A model generated the notes under the pieces. It was given only the letters and a program-made list of their open reading frames with translations, searched no databases and was not told the origin of the DNA. Positions 35,701 to 47,283 of a DNA stretch of 64,000 bases are shown in pieces. Source of the DNA: Multifurca ochricompacta (Eukaryota; Basidiomycota; Agaricomycetes; Russulales; Russulaceae); NCBI GenBank assembly GCA_022496185.1, contig WTXG01000007.1:248001-312000 (forward strand), in the 5' to 3' direction. The translations under genes and the position numbers were made by a program. The stretch's first letter is position 1, and each line of letters starts with the position of its first letter.

Positions 35701-37761
35701 TTGCGTTCGAGACCTGCAAACTGAGAGGTGTGGGTGATAGGGTGTGTAGCTATTTTACACGCTTACATATTCTTTATTTCTCTCTCCTTGGAAGCTAGAT
35801 CTCTTTGGTGTAGAGTCAACTTCGCCCGGGCATCTGCTTGTAAGCCAAATGTTCTGATTTCAAGCGTGAGGCCGTCTCGCCTATCCTCCATCACGCGAAC
35901 TTTGGTGTTTAACTCAGCTATACGATCGTCGTGGTTCGCGGAGGCGATGTCCGTCTTCAACTTTTCTATGCGTGCCTTCTTCCCTTCTATATCCGAGACA
36001 ACATTCAACAGATCAGCATCTAGCATCTCTGCTGCCTCTAATTTGCTCTCTGTTGATGCGATATTCGGCTGGAGCTTCGACTAGGCTGAGAGTAAGGATA
36101 TAATGTTCAGCGACGTAGTATATACACATACGATTCTGCTGCGATAATCCGCCCTCTTTTGTTTATACCTTTCTAGACTAGAGTGAAATTCCCGAGACTT
36201 CTCATTGAAGGTGGCATTGCTCTCGTGAATTTCACTCTGAAATATTACGAAGAGGTGAGCACTGGACATTTGTGTGAATGCTGTCTCCTCAGGCATACCT
36301 GTATCTGATCAACTTCAGCCGTCTGCTGAGCCAGAAAAGATCGCAGCTTTAGTGTGAACTCCGCTATTTTGTCGCGCTCGATAGGAGACGCGTCAAAGCC
36401 CCGGATACCAAACTGTGCGGCCATCCCGCGGATTAGAGCCTCACGGTCGAGCATCCGCTCTTCTTGGGCCTGAAACCATCCATTAAAAGGTTCCAGTCAA
36501 GACCAACAACCCTTACCTTGGCTTCGGCAATCAACTGACCATGCTCCTCATTTAGCTCTACGTGCTTCTTTCGAGCAGCAGTAAGTTCATCTTCTTTATC
36601 CTGTTCATTAGCCTCCTCGCGACGTCGAACGTCTCTCTGTTCCGCAATATAAACATTGAAGTTTTTGATACGCTCCGCGAGTTGCTCGTCAGTATCTTGA
36701 TATGATACGAGAAATCAAGGCTCGGAACAGTAACGTCAAAATTATGGCAGCGTACCAAGAGTCTCCTGAACATTCGCTCGCAGCTCTGAAAGCTCTTCCT
36801 GGTACTTCTCCTTCTCCTTCTCCAAGTTCTCAACTCTAAGGTAAATTTCCCGGAACTTAATCGCCCCCTCCTCGAACTTTCTATTTGACCGCGCCAATGC
36901 CTCATACAATTCTTAGCTTGTTGATACTCCACTTCCTTTGCCGCTATGCTGGCGCTCATGTCGGAGATACGAGCCCTAAGTTTGTCTGCGTGCCCCTTTT
37001 CACGAGCCAAGGATTCGAGACGCTCCTTTTCGGTCTTCAGTTCGCCAACTCGCTCTTTTCGAAGTGCCTTGATTGACTCAAGCGCTTTTGTATACCTAGG
37101 ATTGTTCAGGCGCACAAATGGCATAAAGTGGGGATCATCCTCACCGTGTCGCCTCGAAAATATCATCAAACTTCTTTTTCAGAATCGAGGCTTCAGCCAG
37201 AGGCCAGTACGAATCTTCCTGATGACAGAAGATAACATTTTCAGAACGGCTTTTGAGACACCCAAGAGATGAGGTATCTCGACATCCATCTCCGCCATTT
37301 TGTTGAGATGACCGCGCGCTAAAAATGTTTGGGTCAAGGTCAAGAGAAAGGCTCTTCAGCGTCCAGACAACCCACCTTCCCAGACTTGTCCGGATTTCCA
37401 TTATCAAGAGCTAGAATGCTCTCTAATGTTTTCATGGTCATGCCGGCAGTCTTCTTCATTGTCACGGACAGGTTACGGACGGCGAGCATGCGCTGTCCGT
37501 TTGCAGCATGGAAGCGTAATTTCACCTGTGCTTTCACCTCCTTTTCGTTTGCCATCTTGGGATCATGAATGAAGCTCCGCCTCGCGTGCCAGGTGGCTGG
37601 TCACCCGTTGTTGCATATTTCAAGCACTCAATTATTGTAGTCTTTCCACTGCCATTGTAGCCTACAATGACAGTAACGGGAGAGAAAAATTCTATGATTG
37701 AGAGGCTTTTGTCGTCAAATGAACGGATTCCGCGGATAGCAAGCTTGTTTAATGTTGACAT
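32733..37761 (-). CDS. RAD50: RAD50 SMC-like ATPase of the MRN/MRX complex
   Basis: Double-strand-break repair ATPase. From the start at 37761 come [17 protein letters not shown] and [20 protein letters not shown] (Walker A), [16 protein letters not shown] (Q-loop) and [20 protein letters not shown]. Long coiled-coil exons follow. The zinc hook sits near 35,190 ([20 protein letters not shown], CxxC). The second coil leads to [20 protein letters not shown] (signature), [14 protein letters not shown] (Walker B/D-loop), [18 protein letters not shown], and the terminal [20 protein letters not shown], reached after removing two 3' introns. About twenty introns. The conserved frame loses one base near 37,575, 37,298, 37,240 and 36,912. 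With all conserved motifs present, I read these as sequence errors rather than decay, but they need checking. Confidence 0.93.
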
Positions 37762-38330
37762 GACACGATGCAAGGTCAAGCTGAAAGCTGAATTGGGGGA
37801 AATATGTTATGGCTTTGACCAACTGTCCGTGGCTTAGCTGGTTGCTGTTGGTTGCTGGTTGTTGTTGGTGAACGGGTCGCGCTCATCACGTGAATCATCA
37901 CGTGAAGGGACAGGGGCAACAAGACACTGTTTGCGGCCATCCATCATAAGGTTGAGGATATCTTAGTTCTTTCTCTGCAGGGCGGAGTAGCTCTAGAAGA
38001 TGCAGGATGTGGGATGTATGAACCCGAAACCTTGCCGAGTCACACGGAGATTATGGGCGGAAGAAGGAAACCCTATCACTTACTTACGGGAGGGAGTGTA
38101 GGAATGGAGGGGTTCGCAAGCGTTTCCTTTTGTCCGAGCACACTCGCGTCAGGTGTCGAAGGTGTGTGTGAGAAACAGAACAATCCAGCACACCGCTTCA
38201 CCTCACCGATACAACCGAAACCGAGAGTTAGCGCAAAGTAGTCACATCCCCGAGAAAACTACACATGGCATACTGGCAGGAACCTCTGCTAAGGTAAGAA
38301 AGGCTACCTCCAAGAGTAAGGTGGGAACCA
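37762..38330. other. Gap between RAD50 start and the SCOC-like gene
   Basis: About 570 bp holding the RAD50 promoter. A GGTTGCTGTTGGTTGCTGG-like imperfect repeat lies at about 37840-37870 and two ATCACGTGA palindromic E-box-like sites at about 37885-37905. No gene recognised. Confidence 0.5.
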
Positions 38331-38678
38331 TCAACGCCGTTTGGCCATTTGCAATGTCAGGTTGTCGATGTACATCTGCAAAGTGGCGTTTCCAGACGAC
38401 AATTTATCTGTGTCTTTCTCGACAGTCTTCACACGCTCTAGTAGTACTGCAAGTGATGAGGTGATGTAAATGATATTCACCACGAAAATAATGATGCCCA
38501 AATACCTCTCAAGTCGTTTTGATAAGCGATTATATCTCTGTTTATCTGTGAGCAAGAGAGCACAAGCTAAAAAAGGGCTTACGCACTTAATAATTTGTTC
38601 CTTTCTCATGGCATCTTTGACTACGTCACCGGTTGAGACCGTGTCAGATGCCCCCCATCCAGCTTGATCATCAAACAT
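38331..38678 (-). CDS. SCOC-like short coiled-coil protein
   Basis: Small protein of about 80 residues after splicing. Two short introns (about 38540-38581 and 38462-38520) give an exon order MFDDQAGWGASDTVSTGDVV, INRDIIAYQNDL, then VLLERVKTVEKDTDKLSSGN and LQMYIDNLTLQMAKRR. The heptad coil with SxN..LxxYIxNL matches the SCOC (short coiled-coil) family, which in animals binds ARL1/ARL8-type GTPases and acts in Golgi transport and autophagy. Without splicing the reading frame also stays open, with hydrophobic intron translation, which would mislead an ORF finder into seeing a membrane helix. Divergent from RPN13. ARL8, a known partner type of SCOC-family proteins, lies 1.4 kb away. Confidence 0.7.
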   Translation of the reverse strand: MFDDQAGWGASDTVSTGDVVKDAMRKEQIIKCVSPFLACALLLTDKQRYNRLSKRLERYLGIIIFVVNIIYITSSLAVLLERVKTVEKDTDKLSSGNATLQMYIDNLTLQMAKRR

Positions 38679-38823
38679 AGTTTCGATAGCTTATTGAATC
38701 ATGAACTAGTCTGAGCACGCAGCACGCCACGTAGATTCACGTTACTGCATTTGTCAACCTAAACAGGAAGTTAGGTGACGCGTCGAAGCGGAGCAAGTTA
38801 ACTTACTTGCTTGTTGTTAAGTA
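38679..38823. promoter_or_regulatory. Shared head-to-head promoter of the SCOC-like gene and RPN13
   Basis: 145 bp separate the two start codons. It includes GACGCGTC, a palindromic MluI-box-like sequence (ACGCGT), at about 38777-38784. Function of the site is not shown by the sequence alone. Confidence 0.45.
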
Positions 38824-40057
38824 ATGCCTCTGACCGAACGATCCACGATTCTTGCCTTCAAAGCTGGACGCGCGTTTCGGCGCGAAGGCACTGATGTCGT
38901 TGAACCAAGTGCAGAAAAGGGTGCCGTTGTAATAGAACGAGGAGAGGACGAACTACTCCATTTCATGTGGAAAAATAGAGTTACTGAAGAGACAGAGGAG
39001 GTTTGCCGAAACAACAGTCCCGATTGAACCTTAGCTGATTGCAATACAGGATCTCATCCTTTTCCCGACCGATGCCAGTTTCGTGAGTGTCACGCAAGCG
39101 AGCGGCCGTGTCTACGTTCTCAAATTCTCTTCATCGGACCAAAGGCACTTCGTAAGTATAGCTATTAATCTAAGAAATGTACTCGTTGAATGATATGTCC
39201 CAGTTTTGGATGCAGGTAATACGCTCGGTCCATGCTATTCTAGTCTGCTAACTATAGTGCGGAATGTGGAATATAGGATGCGTCGAGCGAACGTGATGAG
39301 GAGTTTGCTTTCCATGTCAATAGACTTCTCCAGATTCCAGGTTACATCCCTGTGTGGGGTGTCACCGATAGCACCTCACAGACTCCGGGTGGATCTTCGT
39401 CTGCTCAACCAGGGCTACCGCAGGGTGCGTTTCGTCAGGTTTGGGCTTGGCTTTCACCACATCGAGTCATTTCCAGTGTCAGCCAGCCAACTCCTGAACA
39501 GCTTTCTCAGCTGCGGTCGTTGGTCGCACAGATGTCTGGAAGTACTGCTGTAGAACCAGGTGAATTGGCCAACACTTTGTTCATGTGCGTTGCTGACTCA
39601 GAGTACCAGAGCTGTCTCTAACGGACGTGCTCACCCCTGACAACCTGAATCCGCTCTTCATTTCTCACCCTGAGCTCATCCGGACGATATTCCCACATCT
39701 CCCGCCTGACCTACCTGCAAGCCTTCACCGGAGATAGTTTCTCAAATAGTATCGTCCCCACAGTTCCGAAGCGCAGTGGCAAGCTTTGACCGTGCTTTGC
39801 GCACGGGGTTGTTAGGTGGTTTAGTACGACAACTGGGGCTGCCCGAGGAAGCCGGTACAGGTGTGGAAGCATTTCTGAGGGCAGTACGCGAACAGGCCAT
39901 GGCGATGGAAGAGGGAGCGAGAGAATGGATACAGACTGAGGGGCTATCCGAATCGTTTATTCATCAGCTCATCAGGGTAAAATGGCACAACAGCCCCATA
40001 ATCCTAATAAAACCGAGGGGGATAGATCCAAAAAGCGGGTGTTACAATAATGAGTGA
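38824..40057 (+). CDS. RPN13: RPN13/ADRM1 proteasomal ubiquitin receptor
   Basis: Subunit of the 19S regulatory particle that binds ubiquitin through its PRU domain and UCH37 through its DEUBAD domain. The PRU domain is seen in ILAFKAGRAFRREGTDVVEP, ELLHFMWKNR, DLILFPTDASF and, after an intron, FWMQDASSERDEEFAFHVNR. A low-complexity linker (SQTPGGSSSAQPGLPQG) leads to the DEUBAD part: LSLTDVLTPDNLNPLFISHP, IRTIFPHLPPDLP, SSPQFRSAVASFDRALRTG, LLGGLVRQLGLPEEAGTGV and EAFLRAVREQAMAM. One base is missing from the frame near 39,720, between PPDLP and SPEIVSQIV. The end is uncertain: an open frame runs to 40057, but a splice after HQLIR is possible. It converges on ARL8 with only about 23 bp between. 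Confidence 0.9.
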
Positions 40058-40080
40058 ACTAATAATGACACAGACACAGC

Positions 40081-41208
40081 TCAATGACTCTTGTTGGAAA
40101 GCCATTGAAGCACGATATCCCTGTCCAACATTAAGATCGAACTATCTCTGAAGTCGCAGAGCCGACCTACAAATTATGTTGGCTTTTCATGGAACACTAG
40201 GGTAGTCATAAATCGCGAATTTCGACCATCAACAGGACCGACATACCGAATAGCACTGAACAGATAAGTCCTTGATCAGCAACAGCTTTGTACTTAGACG
40301 CAAGTGCCCACCGAAACCGGCCGTCCAGCTATCTTATCAAGCTGTCTGAGGGGAATTTGTCAGAAATAGTGTGGGATACAAAGGAACGAACCTACAAGGC
40401 TCGTATCAGACCCTGGACATCTGTATGCCCATAAATGTCGTTCTTGTTACCCAGCTGAGACATGTGAGTTTGTCAGAAGTTAGCAGGGGTTTGATTCTCT
40501 GACCACAAGCAGTGGAACCCCAGACAAAGACGGTTGACCGAGGAGTGCGTGTAGCTCAAATCTTGCGGTCTCGAACTTGTCGCGCTGCCAGGAGTGAACG
40601 GAATTTGATGAGGTCGGTCCTTTGTCGACAGTAGAAAAGCAATGATCAACGCACATCAGTTGAGTCTACCACGAAACTTGAAATCCAAGTATCAGAGGTA
40701 GCAGCAAAGAGAGTCCACGGCACCGTACACTATAGCGTCGACTCCATGGCAGTAACGCTCCCACATTGAGCGAAACTTTGGTTGCCCTGCACGAAGATCG
40801 GGAGTACTTATAGATGCTTACACAGCGAAAACACACAGATGACTTCGCACCTGCCACATCCCAAATTTGAGAACCACGTTTCCTTTTCTTACTTTACGAA
40901 AGTTGAATGCTACCGTCGGCACAACGTCTTCACTCCACTTTAAGAGGGGAAAGTGGTAACGGGATGTCCTCACTTTCAAGAAGCGCACATGTGTACCTGC
41001 CCTGATCCAATTACATTCACAAAGGATGTCTTCCGGATGCCTGGAGGAGAGGGTAGGCGAAACACAAAGTGGTTGCGGTTTCCTCACCTGTAATCCGACG
41101 ACAGCTATTTCCGCCGCTTTGGTAAAAAACAGACTGTAATGTTAGAAGTCGGAATTGATAGAGTTCGATATTAAATAGTAAGTAGAGTAAGCTCACCCTG
41201 TTATCCAT
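40081..41208 (-). CDS. ARL8: ARL8 small GTPase
   Basis: Arf-like GTPase of the ARL8 type, which in animals positions lysosomes. The first exon is only about 11 nt (MDN...). The spliced start reads [16 protein letters not shown], and the nucleotide-binding site is [15 protein letters not shown]. Then come [20 protein letters not shown] (switch 1), [20 protein letters not shown] (switch 2), [32 protein letters not shown] (base binding) and a terminal [12 protein letters not shown]. About six introns. The N-terminus is shorter than in animal ARL8. Two one-base deletions, each in an A-run, break the frame at about 41,031 (within GKT) and 40,865 (before IWDVAG). With all motifs otherwise perfect, an assembly error is likely. 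The 40.1-40.5 kb C-terminal exons are less certain. Confidence 0.85.
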
Positions 41209-41388
41209 TGAAAGAGAGACGAGAAGAAAGGGGCCATATGTAGTACGCTACGCACAAGAGTGAGGAGACACCCTTTACCTTATCCGGGCCGTTCCCTCCG
41301 TATCCCCCATTCCCCTTAACTCTCCTGGCCTGTGCCTGTTTGTGTTGTTTTCATTCTTTCAACTTTATCTTTTCCCTTTCTCTTGCGA
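41209..41388. promoter_or_regulatory. Shared head-to-head promoter of ARL8 and PET127
   Basis: About 180 bp separate the start codons of two divergent genes. The right half is a C/T-rich tract, as in many fungal leaders. No TATA box is clear. Confidence 0.4.
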
Positions 41389-44300
41389 ATGCTCTTCTCT
41401 CGATGCACCCTCATTCACCACCGAGTACGTTGCCAATCATTGCGAGAATTTCATGCAACGCGTATTTTTTCGTCGAAGTCTCGAGTCGCTTGTCAAATAG
41501 AACCCAATACTGCAAAAGCAAAGGTCAAGTCACCCTCACCTTGGCACTCGCAACCCAAGAATAAAAGCCTTAAGGGCAAGAAAGCTAAAATAGACAAACG
41601 AAACGAAGGAAATGGAAACAGTGAAGGATTTCATGATCCCCCGACTAAGTTGTCTTCGCGTTTACAGCTTCGTAACGCAAGTACTCGGCACCTGCGTGGA
41701 GTTAAAGCAACTGAGGGTATCTTCACGAAGCATGGAGTATATTCTGACTTCAACAAAATGTTGGTGGGTTATCTGCCCTTACTACACAATCTCTCTTCAT
41801 TTTGTTTCCCAGCACAGTCAGTTTCGGATGGCGATAGAGAAAATGCTCCTCATCTACCCAATTCGTTACTCTATGAGCGTCGGGTGGACGGTGTAATTCA
41901 GCCACGTGGCTTTGTGAACACCATACTTGAAGGTGAGGTGATCCTGCACCGCTGCCCTGAGTCTGCTCAAATTTGCCTAGATGTAATACCACCATCCCCA
42001 CAGAGTCCTGTTGCTACACTGGCTCACGGCCTGGAGCGCGTCCTGTTCAAGTATGAGTCGAGTGAATCGAGTTGATGTTTGCATGCTCATTTCAATCCCC
42101 GCAGCCCAGGAGTCCAGTGGCTGCAGGACCCTCGATCTCAAGTGTACACTTTCACAACTTGGCTCGAAAATATCATTCCTGTGACGAACTTTGCGTTTGA
42201 GCGCCTTCCGTCTTTTCTACCGAGCTCGCATGACCAGGTTCGCAACCCTCCCTGTGTGAAAGATAACGTTGACGTAGCTCATCTAGGACCTATATTTTGT
42301 AGCACAACGCGAAGGCCGAAAATATGCCGGATCAACATCATCCATGTCAGGTCTACTCAGCCAACTTTACTACCTTATATCTGGCGACAAGCCTGTAAGT
42401 ACATCGAGCCTCAGCAGCAGCTTCAGAAACCAGGTAAGATCATCAGCTCTCACCCCAGGCGGCACGAATAACTCCCCCCTAGCCCCAAACATTTACACCT
42501 GGCCAAAGAAGGGCGGTGTCTGTCATATTGAACCATCGGAAGGCGTGTATCTGATTGACAGCGCTGGGGAAGCCGTCCAGGGTTGTCGGGAAAAAATGTA
42601 CTGACCTGGCTGGTACGACATGCATTTCCCTCATGCTCTCCTTCCTGACCGCTTAATGCTCAGGGCACTTTACTGGAAAAGTTCCTTACACATTCACCAA
42701 GTGAATTTCTGCGTCTTACGCGCTCCTCCGACAATCCTACAGTAGTAATGAAGGAGCCCAAGCGTGAGGCATATCGATATGCGAAGGTGGGTCTAGGCCT
42801 CATGTCAGCCCGTCTCTTCATGACATTCCCGCAGTCCGACAAGTTCGTTTTGCGTTCGCAACTTGATTGTTTCGATGGTCGTCTTCCCGGAACTGGGGTG
42901 TTTGATATCAAGACGCGTGCCGTGATGACTATACGTCATGATCTTCTCAACTTCGAAGAGAACTCCGGTTATCAAATCCGTACTCTTCACGGTCTAGTTG
43001 AGAGCTTTGAGAAAGAGTATTATGATCTCATCCGATCCGCGTTCCTTAAGTACAGGTAAGCTCTTATCAGGCAAGGTGGGAGTATGACATCGCCTCATCA
43101 CATGCGCAGTTTTCAAGCACGCATAGGTAATATGGATGGTGTCTTCGTTGCATATCACAACACAAAAAGGATATTCGGGTTCCAATATATTCCATTAGCC
43201 GAGATGGATGCTCGTCTTTTTGGCGAAAGCGCTGTTGGCGATGCAGTGTTCGAAAAATGTTTACTGCTGCTTGAGGTAGTATTGGAAGAAGCTACACGTG
43301 AACTCCCACACCAAGTATGTTCATGAAGTCAGATGTTTGTTGCAACTAATGACGCCACGTTGTAGTCCATCCGCCTCACCGCAGAAAAACTGGAGGGTGA
43401 GGAAAATTTGAAGGTTTTCCTTGAGCCCGCAGACTGGGACGAAGGAGCTCATGGGTCTCGACCCGTTATCCAGCTGGACATATCAACCAAGAGTTACATC
43501 GGCGAGATGGCCACGAATGGCTCGAGTGCTGTGGAGAGATCAAATCTGCCCTGTGTGTTACGCCTTTCGTATCCCCCTCTACTCTATTCATTGGGCGTAT
43601 AATGCAGGGACTGTACTATGGTCCATCTCAAAATCTGCTCTTGACCCCCGTATCATACGCGGGAATCTCGCCGCTGCGCGCCAACGCGCATTTCACCCAC
43701 TATTTCTTCCGACAGGAGTTGGTATACGGGAGATGGAGAAAGTCTGGCGTGAATTACAGTTTAATCCAGCTGCACCCGTGGATGTACCTTTCAAGGCGGA
43801 CTTGTTCCGCCCACCGCCGAAAAGCGTACAAGTCCTGCGTCGACTTGCGCGCAATGGGCGTAACTACCTCGAACGTACTTCTCAAAATGGGAAGGTAGAC
43901 CAAAGCTTGTGCTGGGTCTCCCCAACGACGACCAGGAGGTTGCCCCGCTGGTGGCACAAGCGCATAGGGTTGGAAAAAGTGTCTTGGACCTCGTCGAAGG
44001 CAACACTACTACCCTTGCCCATGAATCCCAGGTTTTATCGGGCGTGCAGGACCCGGTCGAGCTGTCGGAAAACGCCATGGTAAATGCAATTTCCGGGGAC
44101 CGGGATACCGCCCACAGAGACATGACTTCTCCTATCATGGAGATTCAGACAACGAGCCCAGCCAATGTCGACACTGACCTCGATCCAACTCGAATGACGG
44201 ATCAGGCCTGTCGAGTCCCTCCAGTCATCCCGCCGGCCACTTCGTTAGCTCTGGAGGCTCAAATTGGCAGGACTGAATTTATTTCAGAAACAACGTTGAC

Positions 44301-44526
44301 ACATCTCGAGGAAATGCTGTCAGAGGATCAGAGGAAGATGGTAGAAGACGGGCACACAAGTCGAGCGCACCCTCGGACACCACACCTCATTCATTCTCGC
44401 TCAGGGACGGGAGGACGCAGCAAGTCTCTTCAATTGATAAAGGATCTGAAGAGGAGTTTGCGAGATGTTGACAAACTTGACAGACCGCGTGGAACGACAC
44501 AAGAAGGGGGTAGGCCTACTGAATGA
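41389..44526 (+). CDS. PET127: PET127-like mitochondrial RNA-processing protein
   Basis: Pet127 family, a membrane-associated mitochondrial protein acting in mitochondrial RNA 5' processing and stability in yeast. The start MLFSRCTLIHHRVRCQSLRE at 41389 is a basic presequence. The core shows LAHGLERVLF, QWLQDPRSQVYTFTTWLENI, KYAGSTSSMSGLLSQLYYLI, SDKFVLRSQLDCFDGRLPGT, GVFDIKTRAVMTIRHDL, SFEKEYYDLIRSAFLKY, FQARIGNMDGVFVAYHNTKR and VFLEPADWDEGAHGSRPVIQ, all classical Pet127 blocks. An intron with donor GTGTGT at about 43550 joins NLP-W to TVLWSISKS, and LDPRIIRGNLAAARQRAF follows. A 41-nt intron (43895-43935) keeps the frame into a long, disordered C-terminal extension of about 200 residues ending at 44526. 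The extension is not part of the yeast protein. Family certain; C-terminal end less so. Confidence 0.88.
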
Positions 44527-45148
44527 GCAGTCCAATCCATGATACCACAGGGTGGCTCCAATGGGACCCTAGACCTCTGAGCTTGCCTAGCCTAGAGCAA
44601 GTATTATTGCATTGCCCCAATAGGGCCAAGCTCAACCAACGCAATTATTATTTCTCTCGTCATACATATACATATATTATAATATATACTTGATTACTTA
44701 TCTATCCATCTTGATGACCACCTTCATTATGTCAATAGACCGCTATCAAGAGCACCCTCGAACCTGAAGTGCCAGTTTAGAATTGCAGTGTATTTTGCCA
44801 AGGTTTGCCAAGACTCGTAATATGTACAGAAGAAGCGAGGTTAGCACACACCCTCCGATAACATGATTGATCCAGCCCTGGGGATGCCCTGCCCGCTGCC
44901 CGAGAGGTGCTGGACAGCCTACTGGCAGCTACACAACAACCAACCTCGTCAGTCTGAGCGAGCGGATAGTCTGAGCGGATCATCTGTACACATGACGACC
45001 ATTGGACCCAGTCAGGAGTCCCAGGACTTTGTATCACTAATCACTTTCAACATCCCTATGAGTAGAATCACAGAGAACACAATACAAAGAGAGATGGGGA
45101 GCAATTTGCTCCGTTATAATCGACCCAAAAAAAAAAACGCCTGCTCAC
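44527..45148. other. Gap between convergent PET127 and the stress-domain gene
   Basis: A short AT-rich stretch (ATACATATACATATATTATAATATATAC-like) lies at about 44660-44690, likely part of the PET127 3' region. No gene recognised. Confidence 0.5.
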
Positions 45149-47283
45149 TTACGAGCTCATCATGCTTGAGCTCCTTGCTGGCCCATGTGCGGAACCCTCA
45201 ACTTCTGCATCTGGCTCTCCCTCCCCGTCATCTCCACCTTCGCGGCCTTCTTCTTGCACACGCATGCGCTCGCTCTCACGATCTTCAGATCGCTCGATTT
45301 GATCGCGCATGTGTGCGACCTCCTCATCCACGCGCTGCGTAACACGCTCGACACCAGCGGCTTCGGCGAGTGATACACGTGCGCGATGTTTTGCAAGATG
45401 AGCGGATCGCCTAGGAGGACGCTTCAGGCGGCGGCGGGCTACCATGACCGGGACAGAGCATTTCTGGATTAGATAGTGCGATGTTGACCCGAGGAGGATA
45501 CTGTAAATTAATACAATAGGTCAGTCTCATGGAGAACAAAAAAGGGGGTTACAAACCCTTTCAGCTGACCAACGCCACGGGAGCCTACAATGAGCATCAC
45601 AGGTTCAACATAATCAATAATATCTGCCAGACATAAGTGTAAAACTCGTATAACATCTGATTTGGATTTACCTAGAATCATGTGTCTGGCGTTCTTTGCA
45701 TGCCAAGCCTCACATGAAATAGTGACGTTCAACCGTGTCCTCTGAAGAAGACTGGTTGCTTGACGACACAAAATGTAAGCAAGACCCTGGCGCTAAAAGG
45801 AATGGCGTGTCACACGGCCGTTAACCAAGGACTGTGATTTCTACATACTTCTTGCTGAGAGCGCAATTTGGTGGCGCGTTCTCCAGCGTTTGTAGAAGGG
45901 GGATCGACTGTTGAGCTACCTCGTCAGATGCGTGCGGGAAGGGATACATCCGTAGAGAAAGTTAATTTCCTTTGCTATCATTTTCCGAAACCGTAACAAT
46001 CAACCTGAGTTCGTCATTAGCACATGTTCATCGCCTTCATGAAAATAGACGCACATTTCGTCACCATCCCTGAGGACAGTACCTATTCCCCACTCAACGG
46101 CGTACCGGCTTTCATCACTTAGATCGCTTGCAACCACATAACGCCGGGGGCGACGCCCACTCCCCCTGAGCGCACGCGCGGGATCTCCCTGGGTAAGGGA
46201 AATCGTGCACCTGTCACGCTGGAACACTGGTCGCCCCGTCTGCAATGGGAGTGGTTCATGACGGGCAGATTTCCGGCGACGCGGATTTCGTGAGCTCGAA
46301 AGATTGAGGGTGGTGGGAAAATATGGCTCGGGTGGTACAACGACATTTACGCCTTCCCCCAACGGGTCTGATATCTCGAGGGGATCTGGCTCGGCGACCT
46401 CTGCAGAAACGAGCGCGTTGCGCTCCGTGTTGGCTTCGGTAACGGAGTCGAACTGGTCGTTGTCAGACCATTCTTCGTCGGAATCGGTTCCGTTATCCCA
46501 GTCACCTTCGCCTTGGGATTCATCATCTGATGCGTAGGCGCTGCGCGGGCGCCCTCGGGTTGACTCGGTATCGGATTCAACGTCGGAATGGGCGAGAGCG
46601 CCGACATTGGGAGAAGAATCGCGCGTACGAGAGCGGCGAAAATGAAAAGGGGACGTGCTCCTGGAACGCACAACAGACGTGGGATCGTCTCGGCCGGCGC
46701 GCGAAGCGTTGGAGGAAGAGCGAGCGCGCTGGCCATTTTCTCCCTTGGACTTTGAGTGCGAACGACCACGACTATCATCGACACTACTACGAGAAAGAGC
46801 AAGAGAGGAAAGACCACCCATCATTGAGCTAAACGACATTCGGCCAAAAGAGCCAGAAGTGCGGGGGGTGGGTGCTTCCAGGGCGTGGCTACCCTTTGTT
46901 GAGTCAGGCCTAGAAGTGGTGCGCTCGAGACCATTTGAGTCTGTCTGCTGCTTTGTTAGTACGTTGGAAGAAGACCATCTGGAAAAGAGGGGAGTCGTAG
47001 GTCGGGATGAAGCAGGAGAGGAGTTTTCCGAGATGGAGTTGGTGCGGGATGCCGGAACGTGTGGTGGCTGTTGGGAGGGCGATGTAGAAGAAGGAAGGCT
47101 GGCAGCGGAAGAAGAGAGGGAACGACTGGCATAAGACAAAAGCTCGACACCCTCTTGAGGGGAGACGAGGGTAGACGGGACCTGGTCTTTCTCCTTGTCC
47201 TTGGAGGAGCCACCGCCATAGACGGACCTCCAACTGATCCTTCGAGAATTAGATGGCCTCTGGTCCCGTTGGCGCTCCGCCAT
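45149..47283 (-). CDS. Universal stress protein (UspA-domain) with long disordered N-terminus
   Basis: The first exon (47283 to about 46006) encodes over 400 residues. Most is Ser/Arg/Pro-rich and probably disordered (MAERQRDQRPSNSRRISWRS; a Ser/acidic block near DNGTDSDEEWSDNDQFD). It ends at the start of a UspA fold (RRYVVASDLSDESRYAVEWG). Further exons supply RQGLAYILCRQATSLLQRTR, LNVTISCEAWHAKNARHMI, DYVEPVMLIVGSRGVGQLKG and a spliced segment ending VMVARRRLKRPPRR. GSRGxGxLKG is the ATP-binding signature of the UspA domain. The C-terminus is charged, with VERVTQRVDEEVAHMRDQIE predicting a coiled coil. Proteins of this layout are common in filamentous fungi; the function is not known. Confidence 0.85.

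Noticed and set aside
38331..38678. Reading the SCOC-like locus as a single-exon membrane protein (hydrophobic GIIIFVVNIIYITSSLAVLL)
   Set aside because: The hydrophobic stretch lies inside a GT...AG intron that happens to be open; splicing it out gives a clean SCOC-like coiled coil.
43895..43935. Frameshift in PET127
   Set aside because: A 41-nt intron with GTAGAC donor and CCAG acceptor restores the frame, so no indel is needed here.
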